The notes: a model not told the origin generated them from the letters alone. 64,000 nucleotides of DNA from 21-14-0-10-47-8 sp966211455 (GCA_966211455.1 CBIHNI010000013.1:1-64000); one strand, 5' to 3'. Numbered from the stretch's first letter, positions 16,381 through 26,326 are shown. Translations and numbers: made by a program.

Positions 16381-16444
16381 CACGCTGTATCCAGATCAGC
16401 TGTGGCGAGTAATAAAAAATGAGATTCGCCCCCACCCAGAGCTT

Positions 16445-17086
16445 CTAGTTGTTGGCGGCGAGTTCGTCGTCGATGGCTTTTTTCAAAGACTCGTAAGAGA
16501 TTCCGGGTAAGAGGCGGCCGTTGACGAAGAAGCTAGGGGTGCCCTGGACGCCCAGCAAAGGGGCTTCTGCCGAGTCATTGGCGATGTTTAAAATAATCTG
16601 TGCATCTTGCGAGTCCGCTTTGAATTTCGCCAAATCCAGGCTTAAATCCTTGGCCACCTTTTCAAAGAAAGCTTCCTGCGAGCCTTCTTGTCCGGCCCAT
16701 TCGCGGCGAAAGAAAAGCTGGGCCAGCATCTCCCAGTATTTGTCTTGCTTGCGGGCCGCTTCGATCGCCTGGGCGGCAGGTTTCGAGTTGCCGTGCAAAA
16801 GCATGTAGCGCACGACAAAGTGAATGCGATCCTTGTAATCGTTCACCAGACCTTTCACCATCGGGCTTAGCGCCGCACAAGCGCCACATTCGGGATCTAA
16901 AAATTCGACCACCGTGACTTTGGCTTGTGGATTTCCCAAAGACGGGCTGTAAGCGGTCACCAGCTTTTCCTGCGGTATACGCACCACCGTCGTCGATTCG
17001 GAATTGGATTTCACGATGAAGATGGCAAGTCCAAACAAAATGGCCAAAACCACAACCGAAATGACGATCAGATTATTTCGTTTCAT
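16445..17086 (-). CDS. DsbA-like thiol oxidoreductase
   Basis: A 213-residue periplasmic thioredoxin-fold protein with an N-terminal anchor or signal (about 5-25). The active site is CGAC (Cys67, Cys70) in EFLDPECGACAALSP, and the cis-Pro loop is GVQGTPSFFVNG. It resembles the DsbA/BdbD group of disulfide-forming enzymes. The gene overlaps the dsbB-like gene upstream by 14 bp, giving a complete oxidation couple: this protein oxidises substrates and DsbB recharges it with quinone. Confidence 0.88.
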   Translation of the reverse strand: MKRNNLIVISVVVLAILFGLAIFIVKSNSESTTVVRIPQEKLVTAYSPSLGNPQAKVTVVEFLDPECGACAALSPMVKGLVNDYKDRIHFVVRYMLLHGNSKPAAQAIEAARKQDKYWEMLAQLFFRREWAGQEGSQEAFFEKVAKDLSLDLAKFKADSQDAQIILNIANDSAEAPLLGVQGTPSFFVNGRLLPGISYESLKKAIDDELAANN

Positions 17087-17507
17087 TTAAAGAGACTCCT
17101 TGTAGTTTGCGAGCCGCAAGCACCAAAATGGCCAAGGCGCTAAATGCCAGCAGCGACATCAATGGGATTGTCAGAAAGCCAAAAAGTTCCAATTGTTTTT
17201 CCGTGCAAGAAGCGCCGGCCGAGCAAGGGGCCAAGCTTTCCGGAATGATCTTGTAGTAAAGAAGATTGTGGTAAGCGGAAAGCAACCAGCCGGTCAGGAT
17301 CAGCGGAAAGCTATAAAGAAAGTTGCGACGATCTTGAGTGGAAAAGCCAACCCCCAGAATAACGATCAAAGGATACATGCAAATGCGCTGATACCAGCAC
17401 ATATTGCAAGGGGGAAGCTTCATGAAGAGCGAAAAGAAAAGGCTCACCAGTGTGGAAATCAGGCTGATCAGCCAAGCCAGAAATAAAAAGAGGTCTGCTT
17501 TTCGCAT
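17073..17507 (-). CDS. DsbB-like quinone-dependent oxidoreductase
   Basis: A 144-residue, four-helix membrane protein. The first periplasmic pair is CNMC (Cys34, Cys37) in PPCNMCWYQR, a near-perfect DsbB/BdbC signature; the second pair lies in APCSAGASC before helix 3. Length fits the BdbC-type (about 140). It overlaps the dsbA-like gene, supporting a disulfide-forming operon that would serve the many Cys-bearing secreted proteins in this window. Confidence 0.9.
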   Translation of the reverse strand: MRKADLFLFLAWLISLISTLVSLFFSLFMKLPPCNMCWYQRICMYPLIVILGVGFSTQDRRNFLYSFPLILTGWLLSAYHNLLYYKIIPESLAPCSAGASCTEKQLELFGFLTIPLMSLLAFSALAILVLAARKLQGVSLNETK

Positions 17508-17579
17508 CCCTCATTTTTAGCAAGCCGGAATCGGGTCGTAAACTGAATTCAGATCCCAGCTCGCAGGGTCAAATTGTGG

Positions 17580-19070
17580 TTAAGCGGCCTTCTGGGGGCG
17601 ATGGCCCACCGAGCCTTCACTGGTGGCGCCAAGGACTTTGCTTTCCAGAACCGTGATCAGATTTTTGGTCTGAATCACTTGCGCATTGATCTCTTCGGCA
17701 GTGGCCGCGATTTCCTCTGAAGAGGCGGCATTGCCCTGGGCCCCTTGGTCCAAAGAATTCATCGCTTGGCTGATTTGATCGATGCCATTTTTCTGCTCGG
17801 AACTTGCGGTCGCGATTTCGTTGGCCAGATCCGCCACTTTCTTCACCGATTCGGTGAGCTCTTTGATCATCACGCCAGATTGATCGGCCGTTTTCGAACC
17901 GACATCGATTTTGCTGACGCTATCTTTGATCAGGCTCGTGATATCTTTTGCGGCTTCGGCAGATCTTTGGGCCAAGGCGCGCACCGCCTCGGCCACGACC
18001 GCGAACCCCTTTCCTTGCTCGCCGGCGCGGGCCGCTTCGACCGCCGCGTTCAAGGCCAGAAGATTGGTTTGGAAAGCGATATCGTCGATCACGTTGATGA
18101 TCTCTTCGATTTTAATGGAAGCATCCGAAATTTCTTTCATCGAGCCTAACAGGCTTTGGATTCCTTGCTCGCCACGTTCGGCCGAGTCGCGAGAGGTCTG
18201 CGACAATGAAGCCACCTGGCGGGCGTTGTCGGCATTGATTTTCACCATCGAAGTGAGCTCTTCCAGTGACGCCACGGTTTCTTCCAGAGAAGAGGCGGTG
18301 GTGGCCGAATTGCTTGAAAGCGCTTGTCCGGCGGCGGTCAATTGTTCGATGGCGACCGTGAGATGCGAGCCGCTTTGGGCTAAGTCCACTGAAATATTCC
18401 CGACGGCTGCTGAAATGCGAGATCCCATCCAGAACAGAATCAAGAAGGTCAAAATGGTGGCGACACCGCCAACGCTCCAAAGAATGGTCTGCGTTTGGGC
18501 TCGGAAAGCCAACTGCTCCTGGTCGCTTTGCTCGGCGTTTTTACGATAGAACTGAATCGTCGCTTCGACTGACTTGCGAAGCGTGGTGACGGCCACATGC
18601 CATTCGCCGCCGTTCATCTGGGCCATGATGCGCGCGCGTCCTTCTGGCGTGCGTGTTTCCAGGTCTTTGATCATTTCGGCCGATAGGGCCAAAGCGCGAT
18701 CTTTGATTTTTTCGGCTGGGCCGTAAAACTCTTCCTCGCCCGGCAGGGAGACGGCGTCTTCAAATGTCTTATGAGCCTTGGCCCAGTTTTCCAATGCGCC
18801 TTTCGCTTTGCCAATGAATTCGTCATATGTTTTTGGGTCGTTCGCGGTTCCGACGGCGGCCCACACGTAATATCCAAAACCAAAGCGGTAAGCCAGAATC
18901 GATCCCGCCGCATCCAGATTTGGAACTGAGACTTGGTACGCTGAACTCAGGCGATTTCCCAAATTCGAAGAGGCATTGATGCTGAAAAAGAGAAGAATGG
19001 CGATGGCAACAACCGGAATCAGGCTGGCGAAAAACAGCTGCCCTCGAATACCTTTAAAGAAAGACCCCAT
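17580..19070 (-). CDS. Methyl-accepting chemotaxis protein
   Basis: A 496-residue chemoreceptor: membrane segment 1 (about 10-33), a periplasmic four-helix-bundle-type sensor (about 34-190), membrane segment 2 (about 193-217), and a cytoplasmic signalling domain whose hairpin tip is IDDIAFQTNLLALNAAVEAA followed by RAGEQGKGFAVVAEAVRALAQRS. No standard HAMP is obvious. It belongs to the same subfamily as the receptor at 22795, with similar signalling regions. The ligand is unknown. It would relay through CheW/CheA to the flagellar motor encoded partly in this window. Confidence 0.93.
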   Translation of the reverse strand: MGSFFKGIRGQLFFASLIPVVAIAILLFFSINASSNLGNRLSSAYQVSVPNLDAAGSILAYRFGFGYYVWAAVGTANDPKTYDEFIGKAKGALENWAKAHKTFEDAVSLPGEEEFYGPAEKIKDRALALSAEMIKDLETRTPEGRARIMAQMNGGEWHVAVTTLRKSVEATIQFYRKNAEQSDQEQLAFRAQTQTILWSVGGVATILTFLILFWMGSRISAAVGNISVDLAQSGSHLTVAIEQLTAAGQALSSNSATTASSLEETVASLEELTSMVKINADNARQVASLSQTSRDSAERGEQGIQSLLGSMKEISDASIKIEEIINVIDDIAFQTNLLALNAAVEAARAGEQGKGFAVVAEAVRALAQRSAEAAKDITSLIKDSVSKIDVGSKTADQSGVMIKELTESVKKVADLANEIATASSEQKNGIDQISQAMNSLDQGAQGNAASSEEIAATAEEINAQVIQTKNLITVLESKVLGATSEGSVGHRPQKAA

Positions 19071-19261
19071 GTTTATCCCCCAAACATGAATTGACCTGAT
19101 AGAATCATCGGCTTTCTATGGATTCTCAAAAGGCTCCACGAGAATTTAGTCTTTCCTTTGAAGATCCTAGAATATTCATGTGCCGAATTGAGACCCGAAA
19201 TTTTTCGTGATTCTTCAATTCCCCAGACCTTTTATGAATCCCGATAAATATGAAAATAAAA

Positions 19262-20461
19262 TTACGAAAATGAAAGCGTGTTTTCGATTTCCTTTTTTTG
19301 TGGAAAAGGTTCGGCCGAAGCATCGAAGAACTCTTCCACCTGGTGATGCTTTGTCATTGTGTCTTCGTAGCCAAGCTCTAAAAGCGATAGCAAATATTTG
19401 GGCTCAAACGCCAGGTAACTGAGGAGATCCGCGCCTTTTTGCTCGTCCAAGCCCAGGCCCTTTAAAAAGAAGCGCAATGTGCCCGGCATCTTGGCGAGCT
19501 CCTGCAAGGGGAGACAGGCGACTTCCTCGCTGGGCTTCATGCTTAAGACCGGAACTTTTCTGAGCTGATCGGGATGATGCAAGAGCTTGTCTTCGGAAAG
19601 CATGGAGAGCGTGCGGTTGATCCGTTCCATACGGGCTAGATCCGCATCCAGGGCGTCGAAGAAAAGTCCATTTAAGATCGTGCCGGCAATTTCGCCCAGC
19701 GAGATCGTGGCCGTCTTCTTGTTGCTTGCTTCCGAAGTCGAGCTGGGGCCGCGAATCCCGATCACCATCAAGCGATCGGCCCCCATGTGAATCGCCGAAC
19801 TTAAAGGGGCATTGAGACGGATCATGCCGTCACCGTAATAGGAATCGCCAATTTTCACCGGTGGAAAGAAAATCGGGATCGCCGAAGACGCCATGACGTG
19901 TTCGGGCCGCATCTCGGTGCGAACACTGATCCGATTGAGCTTTTCCCAATCGCGGATCTGCGAGTTTCCCCAGAAAAATGCGGTCGAATGTCCGGTGTGA
20001 TAATTGGCCGCGGTCACCGAGATCCCGTGCAGCTCTCCGCTTTGCAGGAAGCCATTCAAGGTTTTAAAATCGATCTGCGTTTTGATAAACTGATATAACG
20101 GTGATGTGTCTAGCAGGTAGGTGATCTGGCCTTCTTTCTTCTTAAAGCCACCCATCGCAAGCTCGGTCATCCACTGGCTGGCGATGCGGGTCACGGACAG
20201 CAGGTCGGACCTAAACACTTTTTCCGTGCTCAGGGCCGCCCACTGATCCCACATGAACTGCGTGGCTTGTTGAAAGCTGCAAGAGTGGCTGGCAAGCCAG
20301 GTGCCATTGATCGCGCCGGCGGAAAAGCCCGAGATAATTTGAAAGGGATTTCTTTCGGCTTTGGTGATATCGGCAATGGCGCGCAACACCCCGACCTGGT
20401 AGGCGGCACGGGCGCCACCGCCGGTTAGCACAAGGGCATGTCGAATTTTACGAGCTTTCAT
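19262..20461 (-). CDS. Patatin-like phospholipase
   Basis: A 399-residue lipid acyl hydrolase. The oxyanion loop is LTGGGARAAYQVGVLRAI, the nucleophile elbow is GFSAG, and the second dyad residue is in YYGDGMIRLNAPLS (DG/A motif). The serine-aspartate dyad is intact. The ATG at 20461 gives a start right before the core; an in-frame ATG at 20527 would add 22 residues, and neither has a strong ribosome-binding site. No signal peptide, so it acts in the cytoplasm or leaves by a non-Sec route. In predators such enzymes may attack membranes, but the family is also used for normal lipid turnover. Confidence 0.88.
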   Translation of the reverse strand: MKARKIRHALVLTGGGARAAYQVGVLRAIADITKAERNPFQIISGFSAGAINGTWLASHSCSFQQATQFMWDQWAALSTEKVFRSDLLSVTRIASQWMTELAMGGFKKKEGQITYLLDTSPLYQFIKTQIDFKTLNGFLQSGELHGISVTAANYHTGHSTAFFWGNSQIRDWEKLNRISVRTEMRPEHVMASSAIPIFFPPVKIGDSYYGDGMIRLNAPLSSAIHMGADRLMVIGIRGPSSTSEASNKKTATISLGEIAGTILNGLFFDALDADLARMERINRTLSMLSEDKLLHHPDQLRKVPVLSMKPSEEVACLPLQELAKMPGTLRFFLKGLGLDEQKGADLLSYLAFEPKYLLSLLELGYEDTMTKHHQVEEFFDASAEPFPQKKEIENTLSFS

Positions 20462-20648
20462 CTGCCGCCGCCTTCCCCAGCTTTCTTCCAGCCTCGGTTT
20501 TATCAATCCAGGCTTTTGCCTGTCCATGACGTCACGAGGGGGCTTTGGGAGTTCTGTCAGAGATCAATTGTCGCGCTCTTTCATTTTCAGTTTCGGGATG
20601 CCTTTCAAGTTGACAGCTGTGAGACAAAAAGAGGCCCTAGGTTTTGCC

Positions 20649-20665
20649 TGTCTCGTTTTGAGACA
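20649..20665. promoter_or_regulatory. Perfect inverted repeat TGTCTC-N5-GAGACA
   Basis: TGTCTC GTTTT GAGACA, the best copy of the motif in the window. Its centre is about 80 bp before the start predicted from the sigma-54-like promoter at 20712. A second GAGACA half-site is at 20621. Confidence 0.6.
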
Positions 20666-20711
20666 AACACCGCTTTCGCCCCCATCCAATTGCAAATGGG
20701 CATGAAATTGC

Positions 20712-20727
20712 TGGCAGCGGAATTGCT
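20712..20727 (+). promoter_or_regulatory. Sigma-54-like promoter
   Basis: TGGCAG CGGAA TTGCT fits TGGCAC-N5-TTGCW with one mismatch; GG and GC are 10 bp apart. It lies 40 bp before the start of the large lipoprotein gene. Confidence 0.6.
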
Positions 20728-20767
20728 CTTCTGTTGAATGATTGATTTTAACAAGAAGGAGATTGCC

Positions 20768-22531
20768 GTGAAAAAAGGAACAATGGCGACGATCACTGTG
20801 GCGCTTTCAACTGCAGCGATTCTGGCTTTGGTTCAGTGTGCCCCGAAACCCAAAGACAAAGACGCAGCTGTCGGTGGCAACCAAAATAAAACAACCGGAT
20901 CCAGCCTGGTTGAAGGCTTGGACTTTTCGGCGCTTGAAAAATCAAACGGCAATCCCAGTGCGAAAGCTCTTTTGAAAACTTTGAAAGAAAATAAGACGCC
21001 GGACGGGCATATCTTGGCGATGGCCTTAATGGAACTGCATTTGCGCGGAACGATTTCTTCATCCGCGGCGCCGAGCCAATCCGCGACGGATGATAAAGAG
21101 AATAAAGATAAGGACGGCAAAGATAAACCGGCGAAAACGACAGCGGCGAAAGACGTCAAGACCGCCGAAGTGTCGGCCGAAGATAAGAAAATGACCGAAG
21201 CCGTGCAAACCAATTTGGCGCGCGTGATGAAACTTGCCGAATCGGTGAAGGCCAAGAAGATGGAAGAGCTAAAGAAAATTTATTCTTTGATCAAAGAAGA
21301 GACGAAACGCAATATGCGCTACAATCCAAAATCGGTTTCGGTGATGGATGTTTTGGATAAAGGTGAATTGCAAGAGTACTCGGGCACGAGCCTTTTGGCT
21401 TTGACCTGGTTATCGACTTCGTCTTTGAGCCGCGAAAAAGCCTTTGTTCTGATCGAAGATGGCCGTTTGCAACTGGCCGAGCGTCGGACAGATAAAGGAC
21501 TGATGGCACTTGAAAGCTTAAGCGAAGGCCTGGTGGGCCGTGATGCTGGCAGCATGGACGAGATGGTGAAATCGACTTCGAAGCGCTTGGTGCAACTGGA
21601 TCTGTTCGTGATCCACGAGGCCTTGAAGAGCTTTGCGGCAAATCCAAAAGATTGGTCTTTGCGCATTCAAAAAGTTTCCAACAAAGCCAACGATTTGAAA
21701 ATTGACGAAAAGTCTTTGAAATCAAACTCGGCGAGTGTTGATAAATCGCAGATCAATCAATCCGAGATCCTGATCGGAAACCAAGTGGAAAAAGGAACTT
21801 TTGACTTGGTCGCGGAAGAGCAACCAGTTCCAGCTGCGGCAGCAGCCGCTCCGGGAGCGATCGTTCCGGCAGGTAAAACTCCGGCAAAAAATGAAACTGG
21901 AAACGGAGCTCCTGCTCCGACAGTGCCAGGCGCTGCAGCCTCGGCTCCGTCTGCTTCCGCCGCGCCGACTTTGGCGGCTCCCGAAACTCCGGCAGCCCCA
22001 CAAGCTGCGGCGCCGGCGGCTTCAGCGGTCTCGGCTTCGGTCGCAGGAAAGAATGCTTTTTTGCTTTATCAAACAAACTGTTTGTCAGTTGCTGAATTCC
22101 GCAAAGTTTTAGCAGCGGCCAAAGCTCCGTCTTTGCTTTCTCTTTTGAAGAGCTCGGTCGTCCAAAACGGGGAGAAGCTGTACGACGACGAGTCGGCACC
22201 GATGACCATGATTCGTTTGGAGGCCATTGACGCCAGCAAATTGAATACTTTGGATCGCGATCTTGAAAAGTTGGTCAAAGACGGAAAAGAAGACGCAGGC
22301 AAAGATCAAACCCTTTCGGTCGTTTTGGCGATCGCAAAAGATGAAGGACGTCTGGTCGGCGGTGTGCAGGCTTTCGAAAAAGCGACCGGCAAGTACGTTA
22401 AGCAGTTGGGAAACACGGTATTGATGAAAGACGAAGCGGCTTCTTACCTGCAAAACTATGCTCGTAAGACAAAGGCCTCTGAAGATAAAGCCGTAATCTT
22501 GGAGCCCAAGGCAAAAGAAAACTGCCAATAA
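20768..22531 (+). CDS. Large lipoprotein with Ala/Pro-rich linker
   Basis: A 587-residue lipoprotein. GTG at 20768 is chosen because AAGGAG lies before it; a longer frame begins 30 bp upstream without a site. The signal ends in lipobox LVQC, followed by PKPKDKD. A Lys/Asp/Ala-rich segment (about 110-145), a helical domain (about 150-350) and an Ala/Pro-rich linker (about 360-430) precede a C-terminal helical domain (about 435-587). No family recognised. A terminator follows (22563). Upstream it has the clearest pairing of inverted repeat and sigma-54 promoter in the window. Confidence 0.8.
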   Translation: MKKGTMATITVALSTAAILALVQCAPKPKDKDAAVGGNQNKTTGSSLVEGLDFSALEKSNGNPSAKALLKTLKENKTPDGHILAMALMELHLRGTISSSAAPSQSATDDKENKDKDGKDKPAKTTAAKDVKTAEVSAEDKKMTEAVQTNLARVMKLAESVKAKKMEELKKIYSLIKEETKRNMRYNPKSVSVMDVLDKGELQEYSGTSLLALTWLSTSSLSREKAFVLIEDGRLQLAERRTDKGLMALESLSEGLVGRDAGSMDEMVKSTSKRLVQLDLFVIHEALKSFAANPKDWSLRIQKVSNKANDLKIDEKSLKSNSASVDKSQINQSEILIGNQVEKGTFDLVAEEQPVPAAAAAAPGAIVPAGKTPAKNETGNGAPAPTVPGAAASAPSASAAPTLAAPETPAAPQAAAPAASAVSASVAGKNAFLLYQTNCLSVAEFRKVLAAAKAPSLLSLLKSSVVQNGEKLYDDESAPMTMIRLEAIDASKLNTLDRDLEKLVKDGKEDAGKDQTLSVVLAIAKDEGRLVGGVQAFEKATGKYVKQLGNTVLMKDEAASYLQNYARKTKASEDKAVILEPKAKENCQ

Positions 22532-22562
22532 ATAGTTTCGAATTCTTTAGAATTGAACCACC

Positions 22563-22597
22563 AAGCCCTGGCAAATCTGCCGGGGCTTTTGCTTTTT
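22563..22597 (+). terminator. Rho-independent terminator
   Basis: An 11-bp stem AAGCCCTGGCA / TGCCGGGGCTT (one G-T pair), loop AATC, then a T-rich tract TTGCTTTTT. It ends the large lipoprotein gene. Confidence 0.88.
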
Positions 22598-22794
22598 GAG
22601 ACGTTGGCGCCATCGAGCCACTGGATCAAAGTCCAGCGAGCCGGGCTTTTCTTCGAGATTTCCTTAATTTTGAGTTCGTGCTTTCTTCGCAATCGCCTAA
22701 ATTTTGACTAAGTTTTAAAGCGGGTCTTCATGGCTGTCGGAAAACTCCGATAAATATGTCAATCGTTATTACTTTCTTAAAAGGAAGCCACGGC

Positions 22795-24507
22795 ATGTTT
22801 AAAAAGGTCAGCCTAAAATGGAAACTTCTCTCTTCTTTCTTTTTGATTGCAGCCCTGTTGCTGACCGTTGGGTTGATCGGGTGGAAATCGCTAAAATCGG
22901 TTGTCTTTAATTACGACCACGTCGCGACCATCAATCTTAGCAATATGAATATTCTAAGTTCGATGGTGCACGAGGCGCAAGAAGCCAATCAATTGATGCA
23001 AGAAATGATGATTGTCGAGCCAAATGAATTTGATCGCATCGCCAACGACTATAATGCGGCCAAAAAGGTGTTTGCTGAAGACGACAAGGTTTATAATGAG
23101 GTTCCATTTGTTGAAGGTGAAGAGGCGATTTATCAGGCCTTAGCGAAAGTCTGGGCTGAGTATACTAAAAATGCCGATCAGTTCGTGCAATTGACAAAAG
23201 CGGGAACACCAAGACCGGCTTTGATTGCCGAGTTCAAAAAGAATCTCTTGCCGGCTCATGAAGCCTGCGAAACGGCGCTGGTCAATTTGATCGAGTTTCA
23301 TAAAGCTGAGGGAGCAAAGTGGAGCAAGAAAGCACAAGAGGAAGCTTCTTTCGGAAATACTCTGACGGCGCTCTTTGTGGCCTTCGGATTTATTTCGGCC
23401 ATCGTGATCGGCTTTTTCTTTGCGACGTTTTTGTCGCGCGCTTTGACGGCGATCAGCCATCAGATTTCGCACGCGGCTTCGGAGACCTCTTCCGCTGGCG
23501 GCGAGCTTTCGAAAGCCAGTCAGTCACTTTCCAACGGATCTGCTGAAGCGGCCGCTTCTTTGGAGGAAACGGTGGCTTCGTTGGAAGAGCTGTCGAGCAT
23601 GGTGAAAACAAATTCAGATCATGCCAAAGAAGCCAGCGCCCTTTCACAAAAATCGCAGACGACCGCCGAGCAAGGTGAAAAAGAAATCACCCGCTTGACA
23701 GAGGCGATGCAATCAATCGCGGCGGGATCTAAGAAAATTGAAGAGATTATTCACGTCATCGACGACATCGCTTTCCAAACCAATCTTCTGGCCTTGAACG
23801 CGGCGGTTGAAGCGGCCCGTGCCGGCGAGCAAGGAAAAGGATTTTCGGTGGTCGCGGAAGCCGTTCGCGCTTTGGCGCAAAGATCGGCCGTCGCGGCGAA
23901 AGACATTGCTGGATTGATCACGGAAAATGTTCGCAATTCAGAGCACGGGGCGCAGATCGCGCAAACCAGCGGCGCTGTTTTGAATGAGATCGTCACCAAC
24001 GTCAAGAAAGTGGCCGACCTCAATCAAGAAATTTCAACCGCAAGCCAGGAGCAATCGACGGGTCTCGGACAGATCACAACGGCGATGAATCAACTGGATC
24101 GTGCAACGCAAGACAACGCGGCCTCTTCAGAAGAAGTGGCGGCTAGCTCGGAAGAAATGTCCAGCCAGGCTCAGCTTCTGAATTCTTTGGTGGTTGAACT
24201 TCGTGGTTTGGTTTACGGCGAAGGCCACACTGTGAACAGTGATGAGACTTTGGAGCCCGTACAGAAGCCTGTGAAGGTCAAAGAAAAGAAAACGACTGAA
24301 GCCAAGCCGGCCGCAACCGAATCTAAACCGGTCCCGGTGGCCGCGAAAGCACCAGCCAAACTGAAAGTGGTTCCCAAAACGTCAGAGGAAGCGCCGGCTC
24401 CGGTCGAGCGGGTCTCGGCCGCTGCAAAACGCGAGCTGGATCTGGAAGCAGTGTTGCCTTTAGGCGACGGCAGCAAGCGCAGTGTCGGTAAGGTCGAAGG
24501 ATTTTAA
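22795..24507 (+). CDS. Methyl-accepting chemotaxis protein with Ala/Lys/Pro tail
   Basis: A 570-residue chemoreceptor. ATG 22795 is preceded by AAAGGAAG; an earlier in-frame ATG (22756) lacks a site. Membrane segment 1 (about 9-30), periplasmic sensor (about 31-185), membrane segment 2 (about 188-212), then the signalling domain with IDDIAFQTNLLALNAAVEAA. Residues from about 485 onward are an unusual tail rich in Lys, Ala, Pro and Glu (VKEKKTTEAK, PVPVAAKAPAK) ending in a short conserved-looking LDLEAVLPLGDGS. No CheR-binding pentapeptide is seen at the end. It is followed by a PhnD-like lipoprotein. Confidence 0.93.
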   Translation: MFKKVSLKWKLLSSFFLIAALLLTVGLIGWKSLKSVVFNYDHVATINLSNMNILSSMVHEAQEANQLMQEMMIVEPNEFDRIANDYNAAKKVFAEDDKVYNEVPFVEGEEAIYQALAKVWAEYTKNADQFVQLTKAGTPRPALIAEFKKNLLPAHEACETALVNLIEFHKAEGAKWSKKAQEEASFGNTLTALFVAFGFISAIVIGFFFATFLSRALTAISHQISHAASETSSAGGELSKASQSLSNGSAEAAASLEETVASLEELSSMVKTNSDHAKEASALSQKSQTTAEQGEKEITRLTEAMQSIAAGSKKIEEIIHVIDDIAFQTNLLALNAAVEAARAGEQGKGFSVVAEAVRALAQRSAVAAKDIAGLITENVRNSEHGAQIAQTSGAVLNEIVTNVKKVADLNQEISTASQEQSTGLGQITTAMNQLDRATQDNAASSEEVAASSEEMSSQAQLLNSLVVELRGLVYGEGHTVNSDETLEPVQKPVKVKEKKTTEAKPAATESKPVPVAAKAPAKLKVVPKTSEEAPAPVERVSAAAKRELDLEAVLPLGDGSKRSVGKVEGF

Positions 24508-24570
24508 AGCCTATCTTGATTTTTCTAAGAGATGGAGTATGCAGAAAGCCTGATCACGAGGTGAATTTGC

Positions 24571-25461
24571 ATGCTCCGATTTTTATTTCTGACTCTTTTC
24601 GTTTTGAGTTTTAGCGCCTGCACCTTTAAGCATGAAAAAGGCAGCGAGAAAAATCCCATCGTCATCGCTTTGATTCCGGCCAAGGATACCAAAACCTTGA
24701 TGCTCAGCTCGAAAGAATGGTCCGACTGGCTCAGCAAAGAAACCGGCTACAGCTTCGAGGTCAGCATTCCCACAAGCTACGTCGCGGTGGTTGAAGCGAT
24801 CGGCAGCAAGCGCGTGGATGTGGCTTACATGAATGTCACAAACTATTTTTTGGCCGAAGAAAAATACGGAGCCCAAGCCAAGTTCATCACGTTAAACATT
24901 GATGGCAAAGCTCAATACAAGGGCCAGTTTATCGTGCGCGACGACTCGAAGATCCAAAAGCTTTCCGATCTCAACGGCAAAAAAATCGCTTACGTCGATC
25001 CGACTTCGGCATCGGGTTACATTCTGCCGGCTTATCAGCTGAAAGAATTGGGAATTAAGCCCAAAGAGTCCGTTTTTGCAGGTCGCCATGATGCGGTGGT
25101 GACCATGGTGTATCAAAAGCAGGTTGATGCCGGGACGACTTTCTATGCTTTACCGGAAAATGGCGAACAAATGGATGCGCGTCGTTTGGTGGTGTCTCAG
25201 TTTCCGGATGTATGGAAGAAAATCAGAGTCTTAGATTACACGATCAGTTTGGCCAATGATGCTTTGGTGTTCCGCAAAGATCTCGAGCCGGAAATTCAGG
25301 AAAAGCTGATCGCCGCCATCGAAAAATGGGCGGGGACCAATGAAGGCAAAGTCACGCTGAAAAATTTAAGCAATGGGGCCGGTATGCGCCGAGCCACCGA
25401 AGAAGACTACAGCGAATCTCGAAAGATCCTCAAAGAGATGAGTGAATCCTTGCGCCACTAA
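24571..25461 (+). CDS. PhnD-like solute-binding lipoprotein
   Basis: A 296-residue lipoprotein (lipobox FSAC, Cys17) of the phosphate/phosphonate-binding (PhnD, transferrin-like) fold: VIALIPAKDTKTL near the start, VAVVEAIGSKRVDVAYMNVTNYFLA, then LNGKKIAYVDPTSASGYILPAYQL and the VYQKQVDAGTTF motif in the second lobe. No permease or ATPase genes are adjacent, so it may be an orphan binding protein. It lies 63 bp after the chemoreceptor gene and could supply ligand to that receptor; this is inference. Confidence 0.85.
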   Translation: MLRFLFLTLFVLSFSACTFKHEKGSEKNPIVIALIPAKDTKTLMLSSKEWSDWLSKETGYSFEVSIPTSYVAVVEAIGSKRVDVAYMNVTNYFLAEEKYGAQAKFITLNIDGKAQYKGQFIVRDDSKIQKLSDLNGKKIAYVDPTSASGYILPAYQLKELGIKPKESVFAGRHDAVVTMVYQKQVDAGTTFYALPENGEQMDARRLVVSQFPDVWKKIRVLDYTISLANDALVFRKDLEPEIQEKLIAAIEKWAGTNEGKVTLKNLSNGAGMRRATEEDYSESRKILKEMSESLRH

Positions 25462-25502
25462 AGGTGCCGTATTAGCCTAGGCTTCGGAACATGGAGGTCC
25501 GA

Positions 25503-25985
25503 ATGCTTCAAAAAAACTTTTTCTCATTTTTAAGCTGTGCTCTCTTAATGGGCTTTGCGACGACGGCCGGGGCCGCGACCAGCTCGCAGTACTTCGGCAT
25601 GCAAGGCATGATCAATATCGCCTCGCCTTTGATGGGAACCCCTGACTCGGACGCCAAAACTATGATGGCGGGCATGAACGTTCCGGCGCAGACTTCGCCT
25701 ATGGGGCCAGGAAAATCGATCTTAGCCGAAGGCAATATCTTAAATTACATCTGCGGCGAACGCGGGCAGGGTCAGGTACAATGCTCGATCATCATCCAAA
25801 AATCAGCGCACGCCAAGCTCTCCGCCAGCGAGATGATCTACGAAATCACTGGCGAAGAGGCAGCCGTGGTCCACTCCAAGTTCCATCCCAATCAAGATGA
25901 CGGAAGTTATCAATTCACAACCGAAGATGGTGCTTTGGCCGTCACTGCGACCCCGGATCTGTTCCGGATTTATTATCGGAAGTAG
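25503..25985 (+). CDS. Secreted hypothetical protein
   Basis: A 160-residue exported protein; ATG 25503 is set by GGAGG 6 bp before it. The signal peptide (1-27) ends in AGAATS. The mature part has two Cys (ICGERGQGQVQCSII) likely forming a disulfide, with Met/Gly-rich N-terminus and a beta-rich end. No family recognised. Confidence 0.75.
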   Translation: MLQKNFFSFLSCALLMGFATTAGAATSSQYFGMQGMINIASPLMGTPDSDAKTMMAGMNVPAQTSPMGPGKSILAEGNILNYICGERGQGQVQCSIIIQKSAHAKLSASEMIYEITGEEAAVVHSKFHPNQDDGSYQFTTEDGALAVTATPDLFRIYYRK

Positions 25986-26202
25986 CGGGTGTTCTTTTAG
26001 GAGGGGCTGTCACAGCTCTTTAGCTGTTAGGATTGCTCGTCACAGCGGTGGCTTGGTGTAAACGTTGGTGCATCCATCCGTGAGCCTGGCCGGCCGCGAA
26101 GGCTGCAAGACGGCTAGGCGCCCCCGGCCGCCTTGTCCAAAATTAGGGGACAAAATCGAAATACGAATGCTTGAGGGGATCTGGCTTGAATTTGAGGCGC
26201 TC

Positions 26203-26256
26203 TTCTCTTAATTCCGGTAAACCGTCGGCTTCGCCGGTTTACCGGAACTAAGAGGA
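26203..26256. repeat. Long hairpin
   Basis: Core perfect stem TTCCGGTAAACCG / CGGTTTACCGGAA (26212-26247), extended on both sides by TCTCTTA pairing with TAAGAG, for about 20 paired bases. Confidence 0.75.
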
Positions 26257-26326
26257 AAGATCTCTTTGGCTTGAAGGACCTTCGCTCCGAAACCATAGAA
26301 AGAACCTTCAATCAAAGCTCAGCCGA

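Noticed and set aside
22700..22753. Sigma-28 promoter for the second chemoreceptor (CTCCGATAA near 22745)
   Set aside because: The -10-like sequence has no TAAA at the required 15-16 bp upstream distance.
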